Positions 52,004-61,087 of a stretch of 64,000 bases of DNA are shown in pieces. This DNA comes from Emcibacteraceae bacterium. GTDB taxonomy: Bacteria > Pseudomonadota > Alphaproteobacteria > Sphingomonadales > Emcibacteraceae. Location: contig JAWKXO010000003.1 in assembly GCA_041396985.1 (NCBI GenBank), positions 310,001-374,000 of the forward strand, given 5' to 3'. The notes under the pieces are model-generated. The model had not been told where the DNA came from and searched no databases. It saw nothing but the letters and a program-made list of their open reading frames with translations. Position 1 is the first letter of the stretch, and every line of letters starts with the position of its first letter. A program made the position numbers and the translations under genes.

Positions 52004-53629
52004 TTATTTCCATGCGGCTTTTGCGAGTCCGTCCCTCCTGGGGTCCGCGGCACCATGCCATTTTCCGTTTTCGATCGCAAGGGCATGAACCCCGCCAAAA
52101 TAGGGGTCATACTGGCTGTCTGATACACCGTAAGCCGGTCTTTTCAGATTATAACCATATTTTGCCAGCCCGGAAAGGAGCTCATTTGAAATATTTGGCC
52201 CTTCTATATAGGCCTGATCGTCGGGAACGACATGTACCCGGTAAGCCCCGACGGCTTTTTCAATATTTTTATCCACATCTATCCAGTAACTTGTGACCTG
52301 GGCGACAGCAGAAATAATCCGTGCGCTGGCCGGGCTGCCCAGGACCATGACCGGTTCCCCATCTTTCTTTACAATTGTGCCTGTCATCGAACTTAAGGGC
52401 ATTTCATTTTGTTTGAGGACATAGGGGGAGCCGTCATCATTTAACCGGAATGACTGCATATAGTTATTATACAGAAACCCGAGTGTCGGATGAGCGACAA
52501 GCGCGCCAAAATAATTATCAATACTTTGGGTGACGGCGACAGCATTGCCGTCCCCATCGACAATGGAAAAATGTGTGGTTTCACCGCCTTTGCCGTTTTT
52601 ATAATGATCCAGCATTTTAGCGGCCTGTTCCTTTGACAGTTTTATGCTGATATCGTCATCATAATCATAAAAATTTGGTACCGGGTCATGTGCCCTGGTA
52701 CCGTGACCAAGTCGCATGGCATTAAGCAGGGCAATCCTTCTCTTTGCATTATCCTCTTCTATCGCTTTGGGCGTTTCTGCTTCAAGAATATTTAATATCT
52801 GCATCATGATCCAGCCACCAAATGGTGGCGGTAAGGAGATCACCTCATAACCGCGGTAATTTGATCTAAGGGCGGGAACAATTTTCGGATCCTTGAAGTT
52901 GGCCAGATCGTCATAAGTAATCCAGCCACCATTTTCAGCCATATCAGCCGCTATTTCGCGGGCCATATCCCCTTTATAAAATTCATCCGCCCCTTTTTCT
53001 GCTATCCGCGCTAATGTTTTCGCCATCAGCGGTTGTTTGAAGACTTCCTCGATCTGATAAGCGCTACCATCAGGCTTTAAAAAAATATCGGCAGCCGCTT
53101 TTTGTCCTTTAAGCCCCATGCCGTAATGGCTGAATGCGCGGTAGCGAAAAGGACCGACCACAAAACCATCTTTATAAAGCTCAACGGCCGGGTTCACCAG
53201 TTCCTTCCAGCTCAGCTTGCCGCTTCCATATTTTTTGTGGGTAAAGGAAAGCACTTTAAGATTGGATGGAATTGTTGATGCTGTTCGCCCTCCAACCAGT
53301 TGATCTCTTGTCACTTGCTCAGGAATTTGTGCCGGTGATAATGTGCTTCCCTGAATAACAAAAGGTTCACCATTCTTGGGTTGGACCAGCATGACGGTCT
53401 GGCCAAATATTCCCGATCCTGCCGGTTCCGACGCGCCTAACGCCAGAGATACGGCAACGGCCGCATCAAAAGCGTTACCGCCTTTTTCAAGGACAGTTAC
53501 CCCGGCATTGGTTGCTTCCGGAGACGCTGATACAACATAGCCGGCAAAATTCTTGGTTTGCGCAAAAGTTGATGAAGTAATGAAAGCAAGCAAATAAATT
53601 AAGGCAACTGCCCTGCAATAACGAAACAT
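52004..53629 (-). CDS. ggt: Gamma-glutamyltransferase (exported)
   Basis: Cleaves gamma-glutamyl bonds, as in glutathione, in the periplasm. The 541-residue precursor has a Sec signal (about 1-23, ending TFAQT). GGNAFDAAVAVSLALGASEPAGSGIFG is the family start; Thr351 in GGETTHFSIVD is the nucleophile and auto-cleavage site that becomes the N-terminus of the small subunit; PLSSMTGTIVKKDG and LGSPASARIISAV complete the active site. It follows the last permease gene by 40 bp and leads into the amidohydrolase. Length is slightly below E. coli Ggt. Confidence 0.92.
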   Translation of the reverse strand: MFRYCRAVALIYLLAFITSSTFAQTKNFAGYVVSASPEATNAGVTVLEKGGNAFDAAVAVSLALGASEPAGSGIFGQTVMLVQPKNGEPFVIQGSTLSPAQIPEQVTRDQLVGGRTASTIPSNLKVLSFTHKKYGSGKLSWKELVNPAVELYKDGFVVGPFRYRAFSHYGMGLKGQKAAADIFLKPDGSAYQIEEVFKQPLMAKTLARIAEKGADEFYKGDMAREIAADMAENGGWITYDDLANFKDPKIVPALRSNYRGYEVISLPPPFGGWIMMQILNILEAETPKAIEEDNAKRRIALLNAMRLGHGTRAHDPVPNFYDYDDDISIKLSKEQAAKMLDHYKNGKGGETTHFSIVDGDGNAVAVTQSIDNYFGALVAHPTLGFLYNNYMQSFRLNDDGSPYVLKQNEMPLSSMTGTIVKKDGEPVMVLGSPASARIISAVAQVTSYWIDVDKNIEKAVGAYRVHVVPDDQAYIEGPNISNELLSGLAKYGYNLKRPAYGVSDSQYDPYFGGVHALAIENGKWHGAADPRRDGLAKAAWK

Positions 53630-53669
53630 ATCTTTCCCCTTTACTTGATATGTTAGTTATCATTCATTC

Positions 53670-56096
53670 TTACTCATAATGCAATGCATTAATCGGGTTG
53701 GTTTTGGCGATATTAAATGCATGTGTCGCAACCGTCGCCCATGATAGTAAAAGTCCGCAAATACCGGCCCCCAGCAGCATGCCGTAAGGCAGACCAATAC
53801 GCTCCGCAAAAAATTCCAGATAACGGCCAGATGCTAAATAAGCCAGTATTAAAGCAATTGGTGTTGCCCAAAGAACCGGGGTTGAGAATTGCCATATCAG
53901 AAGTCTTATAATCTGATTGTTACTGGCTCCCAGAACTTTTCTAATGCCGATTTCCTTGGTTCGCTGCTCGGCCATAAAGGCCGCCAGTCCAAACAGGCCT
54001 ATTGCGGCAAGGAAAAGGGCAACAAAAGCAAAAGCCGCCAGTGATTTGGTTCCCATATCGAAAATCATATAGACCAACTGGAAGGTTTCATTTAGAAATT
54101 TACCCTGCATCGGATAATCGGGGTAAACGTCCTGCCATACTTCTTCAATATCCTTAACGACGCTGACAGGGGCATTTTTTGATATTTTTATCGATGCCAG
54201 CCGATAAGACGCATCGCGCATGAAAAAGAAGAATGGTTTGACACTGTTAAAAAGACCAAGAATATTTCGGTCCGCCATAACACCGACAATGGTATAGGTG
54301 GTTATACCTTTTTCCTTTTCATCTTCGTAGAATACCTGGTTTAGCGCTGCTTCCGGCGTGCTGAACCCTAAGGCTTTTGCCGCCGTTTCATTGACCAGAA
54401 CATTCACTGCTCCACGGGCTCTTATGTGGGTGTCCATGGCAATGTCTTTGGATATATTCCTGCCAGCGACCATGGGAATATCGTAGGTACTGACAAAATG
54501 ATCATCAATATTCAGCTGGTTTATAGTCACTGTCTGATTAAAATCATTGAGGATTTTTGACGCCCTGATGGTGCTGTTCGTCTGTTCATAGGGTACCTGT
54601 GAAGACAAGGTGAAGTCATCAACATAAGGGATGCTCAGCATTTCATTTCTAAGAACCTCATGACGGTCTGTCATCTGATCAACATTAATACGGTCCAGGG
54701 TATAAACCTGATCCTTGGGAAATATTCTGCTACTTTCCTCAACTTTTTCATTTTGGGCATAAACCACAAGTACCATTGCCAGAATACAAACCGAAAAAGT
54801 AAATTGTACGCTTATCATGATCGCTCTGATAATAGTCGCGGCTTTTCCCTTGCGGGCAGTATCCCTCAATGCTTCAATCGGGTTTGTTTTGGTAATGACA
54901 TATGCGGGATATGAACCGGATAGTATTCCCACGACCAATGTCGTCAATAGCAGCCATGGTAATGTGCTCAGATAATTGATGCTGAGAATTTTACCGGTGG
55001 CCGAGTTGAATAAAGGTATAATCAGCTCAAGAGCTGCCAGGGCCAGTATCATTGCAAATAACGTAATGGTTAAACTTTCGACAATAAACTGCAGGAGCAG
55101 TTGAAATTGCCCGGCACCAAGCGTTTTTCTAAGGCCTACTTCGCGGGCACGACCCATGGACTGTGCCGTTGCAAGATTTGTATAATTAACACAGGCGATA
55201 ATAAGAACCATTATTCCCAGCACTTTTACAACCGTTATGACGGGAATACCGAGCATGTCCCAGATCGCCGTATTGGCATCGGCGAGGGAGTGTACTTCAA
55301 AGCTATCCAGAAATTCTTTCTGTTCATCCGGCATATGTCTTTCATAAATACCATCCATTTGAGTTTGCAGCCATGCCCGGTCGAGAGAGGGAGGAAGCAG
55401 GATATAGGTCATGTTTCCTGAAGAGGTATTGCCCCAGTTTGTGTCAGGCTGAAATTCTGTAATACGTTCCATCGCCCTCATGGGGATCAGGATTCCAAGT
55501 GGGGTACCCATGACAATCTGGGAATTAAAATGAGAGTTTTTGGGAATATCGCGGATGACTGCCATAACTGTAAGGTCATACTCATGATCCAGGGTAATAG
55601 ATTTCCCTATTGGATTTTCATTGCCAAAATATTTTTTGGCTTCCATATCGGTTATGACTATGCCGTTTGAACCATCCAGTGCAGTTGCGTCGCCCTGGAT
55701 AAAATCAAAATCAAAAATTTTCAGAAGTTCGGGATCTGCGAACCGTACTCTTTGATAATAATTATCTTCCCCGACAGAAATCAGGAATTCCCGTAAAATA
55801 GTTCTTGCCACTGCTTCTACATCGGGAAGTTCCGTTTTGATGAGCGGGCCAACAGCAGACTGGACTGTATCAATTTGCGAAACGCCGATATTGGCCTGGG
55901 AACTAACATTACCCCGTAAGGTATAAATGCGGTCAAAATTCTTAAAAAATGAATCATGTGAATATTCATAATCATAAAACAGGCCCCCAAACAAATATAT
56001 AGCCAAACCAATGGATAAGCCTAGAACATTGATGATGGCGTAAAGTTTGTTTTTTAGGATGCTTCTGATCGCTATTTTTACATAATTGCTGAACAT
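53670..56096 (-). CDS. FtsX/MacB-like ABC permease, array member 5
   Basis: An 808-residue permease built from two MacB-type halves. A first helix at about 20-38 (AIINVLGLSIGLAIYLFG) is followed by a periplasmic MacB_PCD domain (about 45-270), three helices around 280-410 with coupling sequence REVGLRKTLGA, a helix near 425, a second periplasmic domain (about 450-670) and three final helices with RTKEIGIRKVLGA. The end is AKTNPINALHYE. It is the last of five tandem copies and lies 24 bp behind the next one and 40 bp before ggt. No ATPase is adjacent. Confidence 0.9.
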   Translation of the reverse strand: MFSNYVKIAIRSILKNKLYAIINVLGLSIGLAIYLFGGLFYDYEYSHDSFFKNFDRIYTLRGNVSSQANIGVSQIDTVQSAVGPLIKTELPDVEAVARTILREFLISVGEDNYYQRVRFADPELLKIFDFDFIQGDATALDGSNGIVITDMEAKKYFGNENPIGKSITLDHEYDLTVMAVIRDIPKNSHFNSQIVMGTPLGILIPMRAMERITEFQPDTNWGNTSSGNMTYILLPPSLDRAWLQTQMDGIYERHMPDEQKEFLDSFEVHSLADANTAIWDMLGIPVITVVKVLGIMVLIIACVNYTNLATAQSMGRAREVGLRKTLGAGQFQLLLQFIVESLTITLFAMILALAALELIIPLFNSATGKILSINYLSTLPWLLLTTLVVGILSGSYPAYVITKTNPIEALRDTARKGKAATIIRAIMISVQFTFSVCILAMVLVVYAQNEKVEESSRIFPKDQVYTLDRINVDQMTDRHEVLRNEMLSIPYVDDFTLSSQVPYEQTNSTIRASKILNDFNQTVTINQLNIDDHFVSTYDIPMVAGRNISKDIAMDTHIRARGAVNVLVNETAAKALGFSTPEAALNQVFYEDEKEKGITTYTIVGVMADRNILGLFNSVKPFFFFMRDASYRLASIKISKNAPVSVVKDIEEVWQDVYPDYPMQGKFLNETFQLVYMIFDMGTKSLAAFAFVALFLAAIGLFGLAAFMAEQRTKEIGIRKVLGASNNQIIRLLIWQFSTPVLWATPIALILAYLASGRYLEFFAERIGLPYGMLLGAGICGLLLSWATVATHAFNIAKTNPINALHYE

Positions 56097-56120
56097 TTTT
56101 TTCTCTTTGTTTATTTTACG

Positions 56121-58586
56121 TTATTCACTCTTCAGAGAGTATATTGGATTTACACTGGCGGCGGACCAGGCGCGTAGCGCCGTTGTTGCGTAGGCAAGGA
56201 CGAAAGCCGTTAGGCCCGCGATCAGATAAGGTGTTAAAGACATGTCAATGCGGTAACTGAAACCGGACAGCCAGTCGTTCATCATCAGCCAGGCAGCCGG
56301 CCAGGCAATAATATTTGCGACGATGACCAGCTTGGAAAGCTCCCAGGACAGCATAGTCACAATATTAAGAATTGATGCGCCAAGGACCTTACGAATACCT
56401 ATTTCCTTTGTACGACGTTCAGCAATGAATGATGCAAGGCCATAAAGACCGATACAGGCAATCATTGCTGCTATTCCGGCAAAGCCAATAAACATTCTGA
56501 AAACGCGGCCTTCAACGGCATAGAAGGAAGCATAATCCTCTTCCAGGAACGAACGGCGGATCGGGTAGGACGGAACATGCTGCTGCCAAGTGCTGTCGAT
56601 CAGCTTAACTGTCTGGTTTAAATTTCCTTTTGTAGCCTTCACGATCATTACATTGGCACCTGCCGTTAACATAAATGATAGTGCTGCTGGTTCGGACCGA
56701 ATTGAGCTGTAATGTGCATCTTCAACAATGCCGACAATATTAAAGTTAAGTCTGTAATCGGTGCCGTCATCTGAAAAAGCACTATATACCTGTTGACCAA
56801 CAGCATCATTTGGATCTGTCCAGCCAGCCTGTTTAGCAGCCGTTTCATTAAGGATTAGCCCGCCTTCAACTGTTGGGGCTTCCTTACTTATATCCGGCAG
56901 AAAATCCCCGCGGAATTCATCACTTAAGGCGCGTCCGGCAACCATCTTCATTCCCAATGTATCAAAATAGCCGTCACTCACTCCGATCCGCCGGGTTATG
57001 ATTTGAAAATCCGGACTTTCTCCTTCCTTCTGGAATGATGAACCGTCGAAAAGATCTTCGGTTGGTATAATGGTGCCGCTGGAAACGGAGACAACGAGCG
57101 GGTTTGAGACCAATTCATCATGCATTGTCTGATATGCGTCACTGGCTTCCTGATTATTCAGGCGGACAACAACGACGTCCTCAGGTAGGTATCCGAGCGG
57201 TTTGTTGAGGGCAAAATCAATTTGCCTGTTTACAACGCCTGTTGCTGAAATTAGACCGATGGCAATTGAAAACTGGAGAATAACAAGTCCGGCCCTTAAT
57301 TTTGAAGAACCGATCCCGTCAAAAACACGCCCCTGAAGGGCTTTTGCCGGAAGGATGCCTGACACAAACAGGGCAGGATAAAGACCAGATAATATACCGA
57401 CAAGAAAAGTCGTTAAAATCAGGCTACTTATGAAACCACCACTATATATTGGGTCTGCGGTCAAGGGTACGCCGAGCATTGATCCAAAGAAAGGCGCAAA
57501 TATTTCAACAATAACGAGCGACACGGCGAGGGCGATCAGGGCCATGACTGTTGATTCAATAATGAACTGCAGGGCTATTTGCTGGCGGGTGGCCCCCAGC
57601 ACCTTGCGCACGCCAACTTCTTTAACACGGTTGCTGCTCTGGGCAATTTGCATATTGATAAAATTAAATGTTGCGATAATCAGCGTCAGTAGGGCGACAA
57701 AACCGAATATTGTGATATCAGATTTTTGGCGTGCGGGTTTGGAGAGCCCGGTCACAGTATCCTTCACGGTCATTTCATTCTGAAGTTCCGTATTAAAATG
57801 GATATCACTTAACGGCTGTGCATGTACGGCGATATTATTGGCAAAATCACCGCCTATATTGTTTTTGATATAGTCGTAAGCTTTTTGGGCAAAAGCGTCA
57901 CCGGATATATTCGGGGAAAGCCTAACATAATGATAAAGCTGATCGGAAAAATTTCTTTCCCAGAAATTCGGGGAATTCCAGATTACCGGAAGCATTTCCA
58001 TATTAATAAAAATATTGGAAACCTGATGAGAATTGCTTTTGTTATTGTCAACAATGGCCGTGACCTGAAAATCATATTTTCCGTCCAGGGTAAAACTTTT
58101 TCCGATCGCCTCTTCCCCGGGGAATAGTAGTTCTGCTGCGGCTTCTGTCAGAACGGCATTATTTAAATTGGAAAGGGCAGTTACAATTGATCCGCTTTCT
58201 ACTTTGTAGGAAAAGAAATCAAAGAAATTGGGATCAACGAAACTGATGGTCTGGTATTGTTTTTCGTCTCCGATGCTAAGCAGTCTTTCCGATAATGTAA
58301 TCCTGGTCAGGTCTTCGACATCACCCGGATAGGCTTCAACGATATTTTTGGATAATGGATTGAAAAAAGTGGCAAAGCGGCCGCCTGAAGTCGTGCTTTC
58401 CCAGTTTAGCCGGTAAACACGGTCACTGCCCATTACGGCTTTATCAAACGACGTTTCGTGTGCAACAAAAAGAATGATCAGAATGGACACGGCTAAACCA
58501 ACTGCCAGTCCGATTATATTGATGGCACTATAAAGTCTGAATTTCAGTATATTACGAAATGACATATTTAAATAATTGGCAAACAT
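56121..58586 (-). CDS. FtsX/MacB-like ABC permease, array member 4
   Basis: An 821-residue paralogue with the same two-half plan: SAINIIGLAVGLAVSILI as first helix, large periplasmic domain, FtsX block with RVKEVGVRKVLGATRQQIALQFIIESTVMAL, second periplasmic domain, and FtsX block with RRTKEIGIRKVLGASILNIVTML, ending VNPIYSLKSE. The last residues differ from the NPINALRYE seen in its neighbours. It lies nine bases behind member 3. Such permeases normally work with a separate MacB/LolD-type ATPase to move lipopeptides, peptides or lipoproteins, or to signal across the membrane. Confidence 0.9.
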   Translation of the reverse strand: MFANYLNMSFRNILKFRLYSAINIIGLAVGLAVSILIILFVAHETSFDKAVMGSDRVYRLNWESTTSGGRFATFFNPLSKNIVEAYPGDVEDLTRITLSERLLSIGDEKQYQTISFVDPNFFDFFSYKVESGSIVTALSNLNNAVLTEAAAELLFPGEEAIGKSFTLDGKYDFQVTAIVDNNKSNSHQVSNIFINMEMLPVIWNSPNFWERNFSDQLYHYVRLSPNISGDAFAQKAYDYIKNNIGGDFANNIAVHAQPLSDIHFNTELQNEMTVKDTVTGLSKPARQKSDITIFGFVALLTLIIATFNFINMQIAQSSNRVKEVGVRKVLGATRQQIALQFIIESTVMALIALAVSLVIVEIFAPFFGSMLGVPLTADPIYSGGFISSLILTTFLVGILSGLYPALFVSGILPAKALQGRVFDGIGSSKLRAGLVILQFSIAIGLISATGVVNRQIDFALNKPLGYLPEDVVVVRLNNQEASDAYQTMHDELVSNPLVVSVSSGTIIPTEDLFDGSSFQKEGESPDFQIITRRIGVSDGYFDTLGMKMVAGRALSDEFRGDFLPDISKEAPTVEGGLILNETAAKQAGWTDPNDAVGQQVYSAFSDDGTDYRLNFNIVGIVEDAHYSSIRSEPAALSFMLTAGANVMIVKATKGNLNQTVKLIDSTWQQHVPSYPIRRSFLEEDYASFYAVEGRVFRMFIGFAGIAAMIACIGLYGLASFIAERRTKEIGIRKVLGASILNIVTMLSWELSKLVIVANIIAWPAAWLMMNDWLSGFSYRIDMSLTPYLIAGLTAFVLAYATTALRAWSAASVNPIYSLKSE

Positions 58587-58595
58587 TCTATTCTC

Positions 58596-61043
58596 CTATT
58601 CATATCTTAGTGCGTTAATGGGGTTGGATCGGGCGACCCGGATTGAATTACCGGCGACAGTGATCCAGGCAATCAGCAGCGCGCCAATACCGGCAATGAT
58701 ACAGAAGGCAATAACAAAAATATTATCAATGCGGTAAGAGAAGCCCTCTAACCATTTTACCATAAAGTAAAATGAAAACGGCCATGCAATGAGGTTGGCA
58801 AGGATGACCGGTTTGGAAAATTGCCAGATCAGGAGCCTAACCACGTCAAAGACGCTGGCCCCCATGACTTTACGGATGCCGATTTCTTTTATTCTTCTGT
58901 CGGCAGTAAAGCTTGCAAGCCCGTATAGCCCAAGGCTTGAGATGACAATAGCAAGAGAAGCGAAAATAAGGAATAAACGGCCCTGTTCCTGATCAGCCTT
59001 ATATTGCTCCATAATTTTATCATCAAGAAAAGTCTGACTCATTGGCACCTGCGGGAAAAGCTCGCGCCAGATGTCGTTGATATTTTTGACGAGTGTGTCA
59101 ATGTTTTGGGTTGAGTATTTAATGGTCAGTTTATTGTAAAATTCCTGATCGATATAGTAAAAGGTCGGATTGGTCGTTTCGCGCGTTGTCTGTAGATACA
59201 GATCAGGAATGACCCCGACGATGGTGTAGGCAACTTCATCAATAAGCTGCTTGCCCAGCGCACCATCAGCGTCTTTAAAGCCCAGTTTGGTAACGGCGGA
59301 TTCGTTAATTAGGATATTGCCGTTTTTTTGCGGCTCTCCATAAAGCCGGGCGATGTCATCTCCTCTGTCGAGCGAAAGATTGCGGCCTTTGTCCAGCTTT
59401 ATGCCATAAGTCGCCAGATAATCCGGGTCGATACTTTCAATGCGCAGCAAAATGGGGTCACTTTTCCTGCCATCCACATCGCTGAATCCGATAAGGGCGA
59501 CCATACGGTCTGCGGGAACGACGGAGCTTAATGTTGCTTGCTTAATCTCGGGAAGCTCAAGAAGCCGGTTTTTAAGGATTTGCGCCTTACCTATGACAAG
59601 CGGATCATTAATATGGTCGAGAACCAGTAAATTTTCCTTATCGAACCCTGCATCACGGTTGATGCTATAAGTAAGCTGTGAATAGACAACCAAAGCACAG
59701 ACTATCAGCGAAATGCAGATGGTGAACTGGGCAATCACCAGAAATGTTCTGAATTTTAGCGACCCGACCGGTTCTGCGCGGCCGGCAGCTAGGATGCGAC
59801 TGGGTCTGAAGCCTGACATAATAAAGGCAGGGTGGGCACCGGCCCCGAGGGCAACAAGTAAAGTCAGAATAATGAGGGACGCTAATGTAATCGGCGAATG
59901 CAATGCCCCTATTTCCATCACTTTATCAATAAGGATATTATAATATGGCAGGATAATTTCAACCATGACCATTGCCAGCAGAAAGGCGGTAAAGGCCATT
60001 AACGCCGCTTCGCTTAAGAACTGGATGATAATATCATTCCTCTGTGCGCCGAGCACTTTTCTCAAGGCAACTTCCTTTGCCCGAAGGCTGGCACGGGCGG
60101 TGGACAGGTTCATAAAATTAAAACAGGCGATGATCAGGATCATTACGGCGATCAGCAGGAAAGACACTATTGTGGTCATGCTGCCTTTTGGCTTGATCCG
60201 CGCGGTGGGCGATCCTTTTAAATGAATATCCGTTAGCGGTACAAGACGCAGGTTCCAGCGCTTACTAGGAACAATCTGATCGTTGGGCCTTGGGCCCCGT
60301 CGGTCGAGAAAAGCGGGGAACCGTTCCGCTACTCTATCCATAGAAAGGCCCGGCTTTAATTTGACATAGATATATGTGCCGATTTCAAACCAGTCATCAA
60401 GCAGGGAAGGGCGCTCGTCACGTTTTGGTAATTCGTTGTAACTGAGCGGGATCGCAATATCGAGATTAAAATGTGTTGTGCGCGGTAAATCGGCAAAAAC
60501 GGCGGTAACCCGGTAACGATGATCATTGCTGAAAATAAGTTCCCTGCCGACGGCATCGGTGGAGCCAAAATATTTCAGGGCCAGTTTCTTGGATATTACC
60601 GCGGAAGTTGGGTCCATCAAGGCAGAGGCTATTGAACCTTTTAAAAAGGGGACTTCAAAAACCTGGAAAAAGTTATTATCCACAAAGGCGACATTTTCTG
60701 AAAAATAATCATTCCCCTTTTGGATATTACGGTCCTGATAGGTCAGGCGGGCAGATTGTTCAACCTCCGGAAAATCAGCGTCAATAAAGGGTTTTAGCGG
60801 CCCCATTGTTGCGGCAAGCTCGAATGTTTTTGTTGATGGCGGATGACTGATAAGTTCCAGACGGAAAATCCTGTCATTATTTTTAAACCATTTATCGAAG
60901 CTAAGCTCATCCTTTACGAAAAGCATGATCAGGATACAGGTGGCAAATCCCACGGCAAGCCCGAAAATATTAATTGCGCTGAAAAGCTTGTGCTTTAAAA
61001 TATTGCGGCTGGCGCTGATCATGTAATTGCTCAGTTTCATCAT
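58596..61043 (-). CDS. FtsX/MacB-like ABC permease, array member 3
   Basis: An 815-residue paralogue starting MMKLSNYMISASRNILKHKL, identical in that stretch to member 2. The FtsX blocks read RAKEVALRKVLGAQRNDIIIQFLSEAALMAF and RRIKEIGIRKVMGASVFDVVRLLIWQFSKPV, and the end is ARSNPINALRYE. Its start overlaps the stop of member 2 by four bases (ATGA). Eight hydrophobic helices are visible. The identical start compared with more divergent periplasmic domains fits duplication with selection for different ligands. Confidence 0.9.
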   Translation of the reverse strand: MMKLSNYMISASRNILKHKLFSAINIFGLAVGFATCILIMLFVKDELSFDKWFKNNDRIFRLELISHPPSTKTFELAATMGPLKPFIDADFPEVEQSARLTYQDRNIQKGNDYFSENVAFVDNNFFQVFEVPFLKGSIASALMDPTSAVISKKLALKYFGSTDAVGRELIFSNDHRYRVTAVFADLPRTTHFNLDIAIPLSYNELPKRDERPSLLDDWFEIGTYIYVKLKPGLSMDRVAERFPAFLDRRGPRPNDQIVPSKRWNLRLVPLTDIHLKGSPTARIKPKGSMTTIVSFLLIAVMILIIACFNFMNLSTARASLRAKEVALRKVLGAQRNDIIIQFLSEAALMAFTAFLLAMVMVEIILPYYNILIDKVMEIGALHSPITLASLIILTLLVALGAGAHPAFIMSGFRPSRILAAGRAEPVGSLKFRTFLVIAQFTICISLIVCALVVYSQLTYSINRDAGFDKENLLVLDHINDPLVIGKAQILKNRLLELPEIKQATLSSVVPADRMVALIGFSDVDGRKSDPILLRIESIDPDYLATYGIKLDKGRNLSLDRGDDIARLYGEPQKNGNILINESAVTKLGFKDADGALGKQLIDEVAYTIVGVIPDLYLQTTRETTNPTFYYIDQEFYNKLTIKYSTQNIDTLVKNINDIWRELFPQVPMSQTFLDDKIMEQYKADQEQGRLFLIFASLAIVISSLGLYGLASFTADRRIKEIGIRKVMGASVFDVVRLLIWQFSKPVILANLIAWPFSFYFMVKWLEGFSYRIDNIFVIAFCIIAGIGALLIAWITVAGNSIRVARSNPINALRYE

Positions 61044-61087
61044 TCGTACCTTAATGCTTTAATTGGATTTGCCCTTGCGACCCGCAT
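60985..61087. repeat. Permease junction repeat, copy A
   Basis: 103 bp covering the end of member 2 and the start of member 3. It matches 63459-63561 with a single difference (G against A in CAT[G/A]TAATT). Flanking DNA diverges at once on both sides. Confidence 0.9.
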
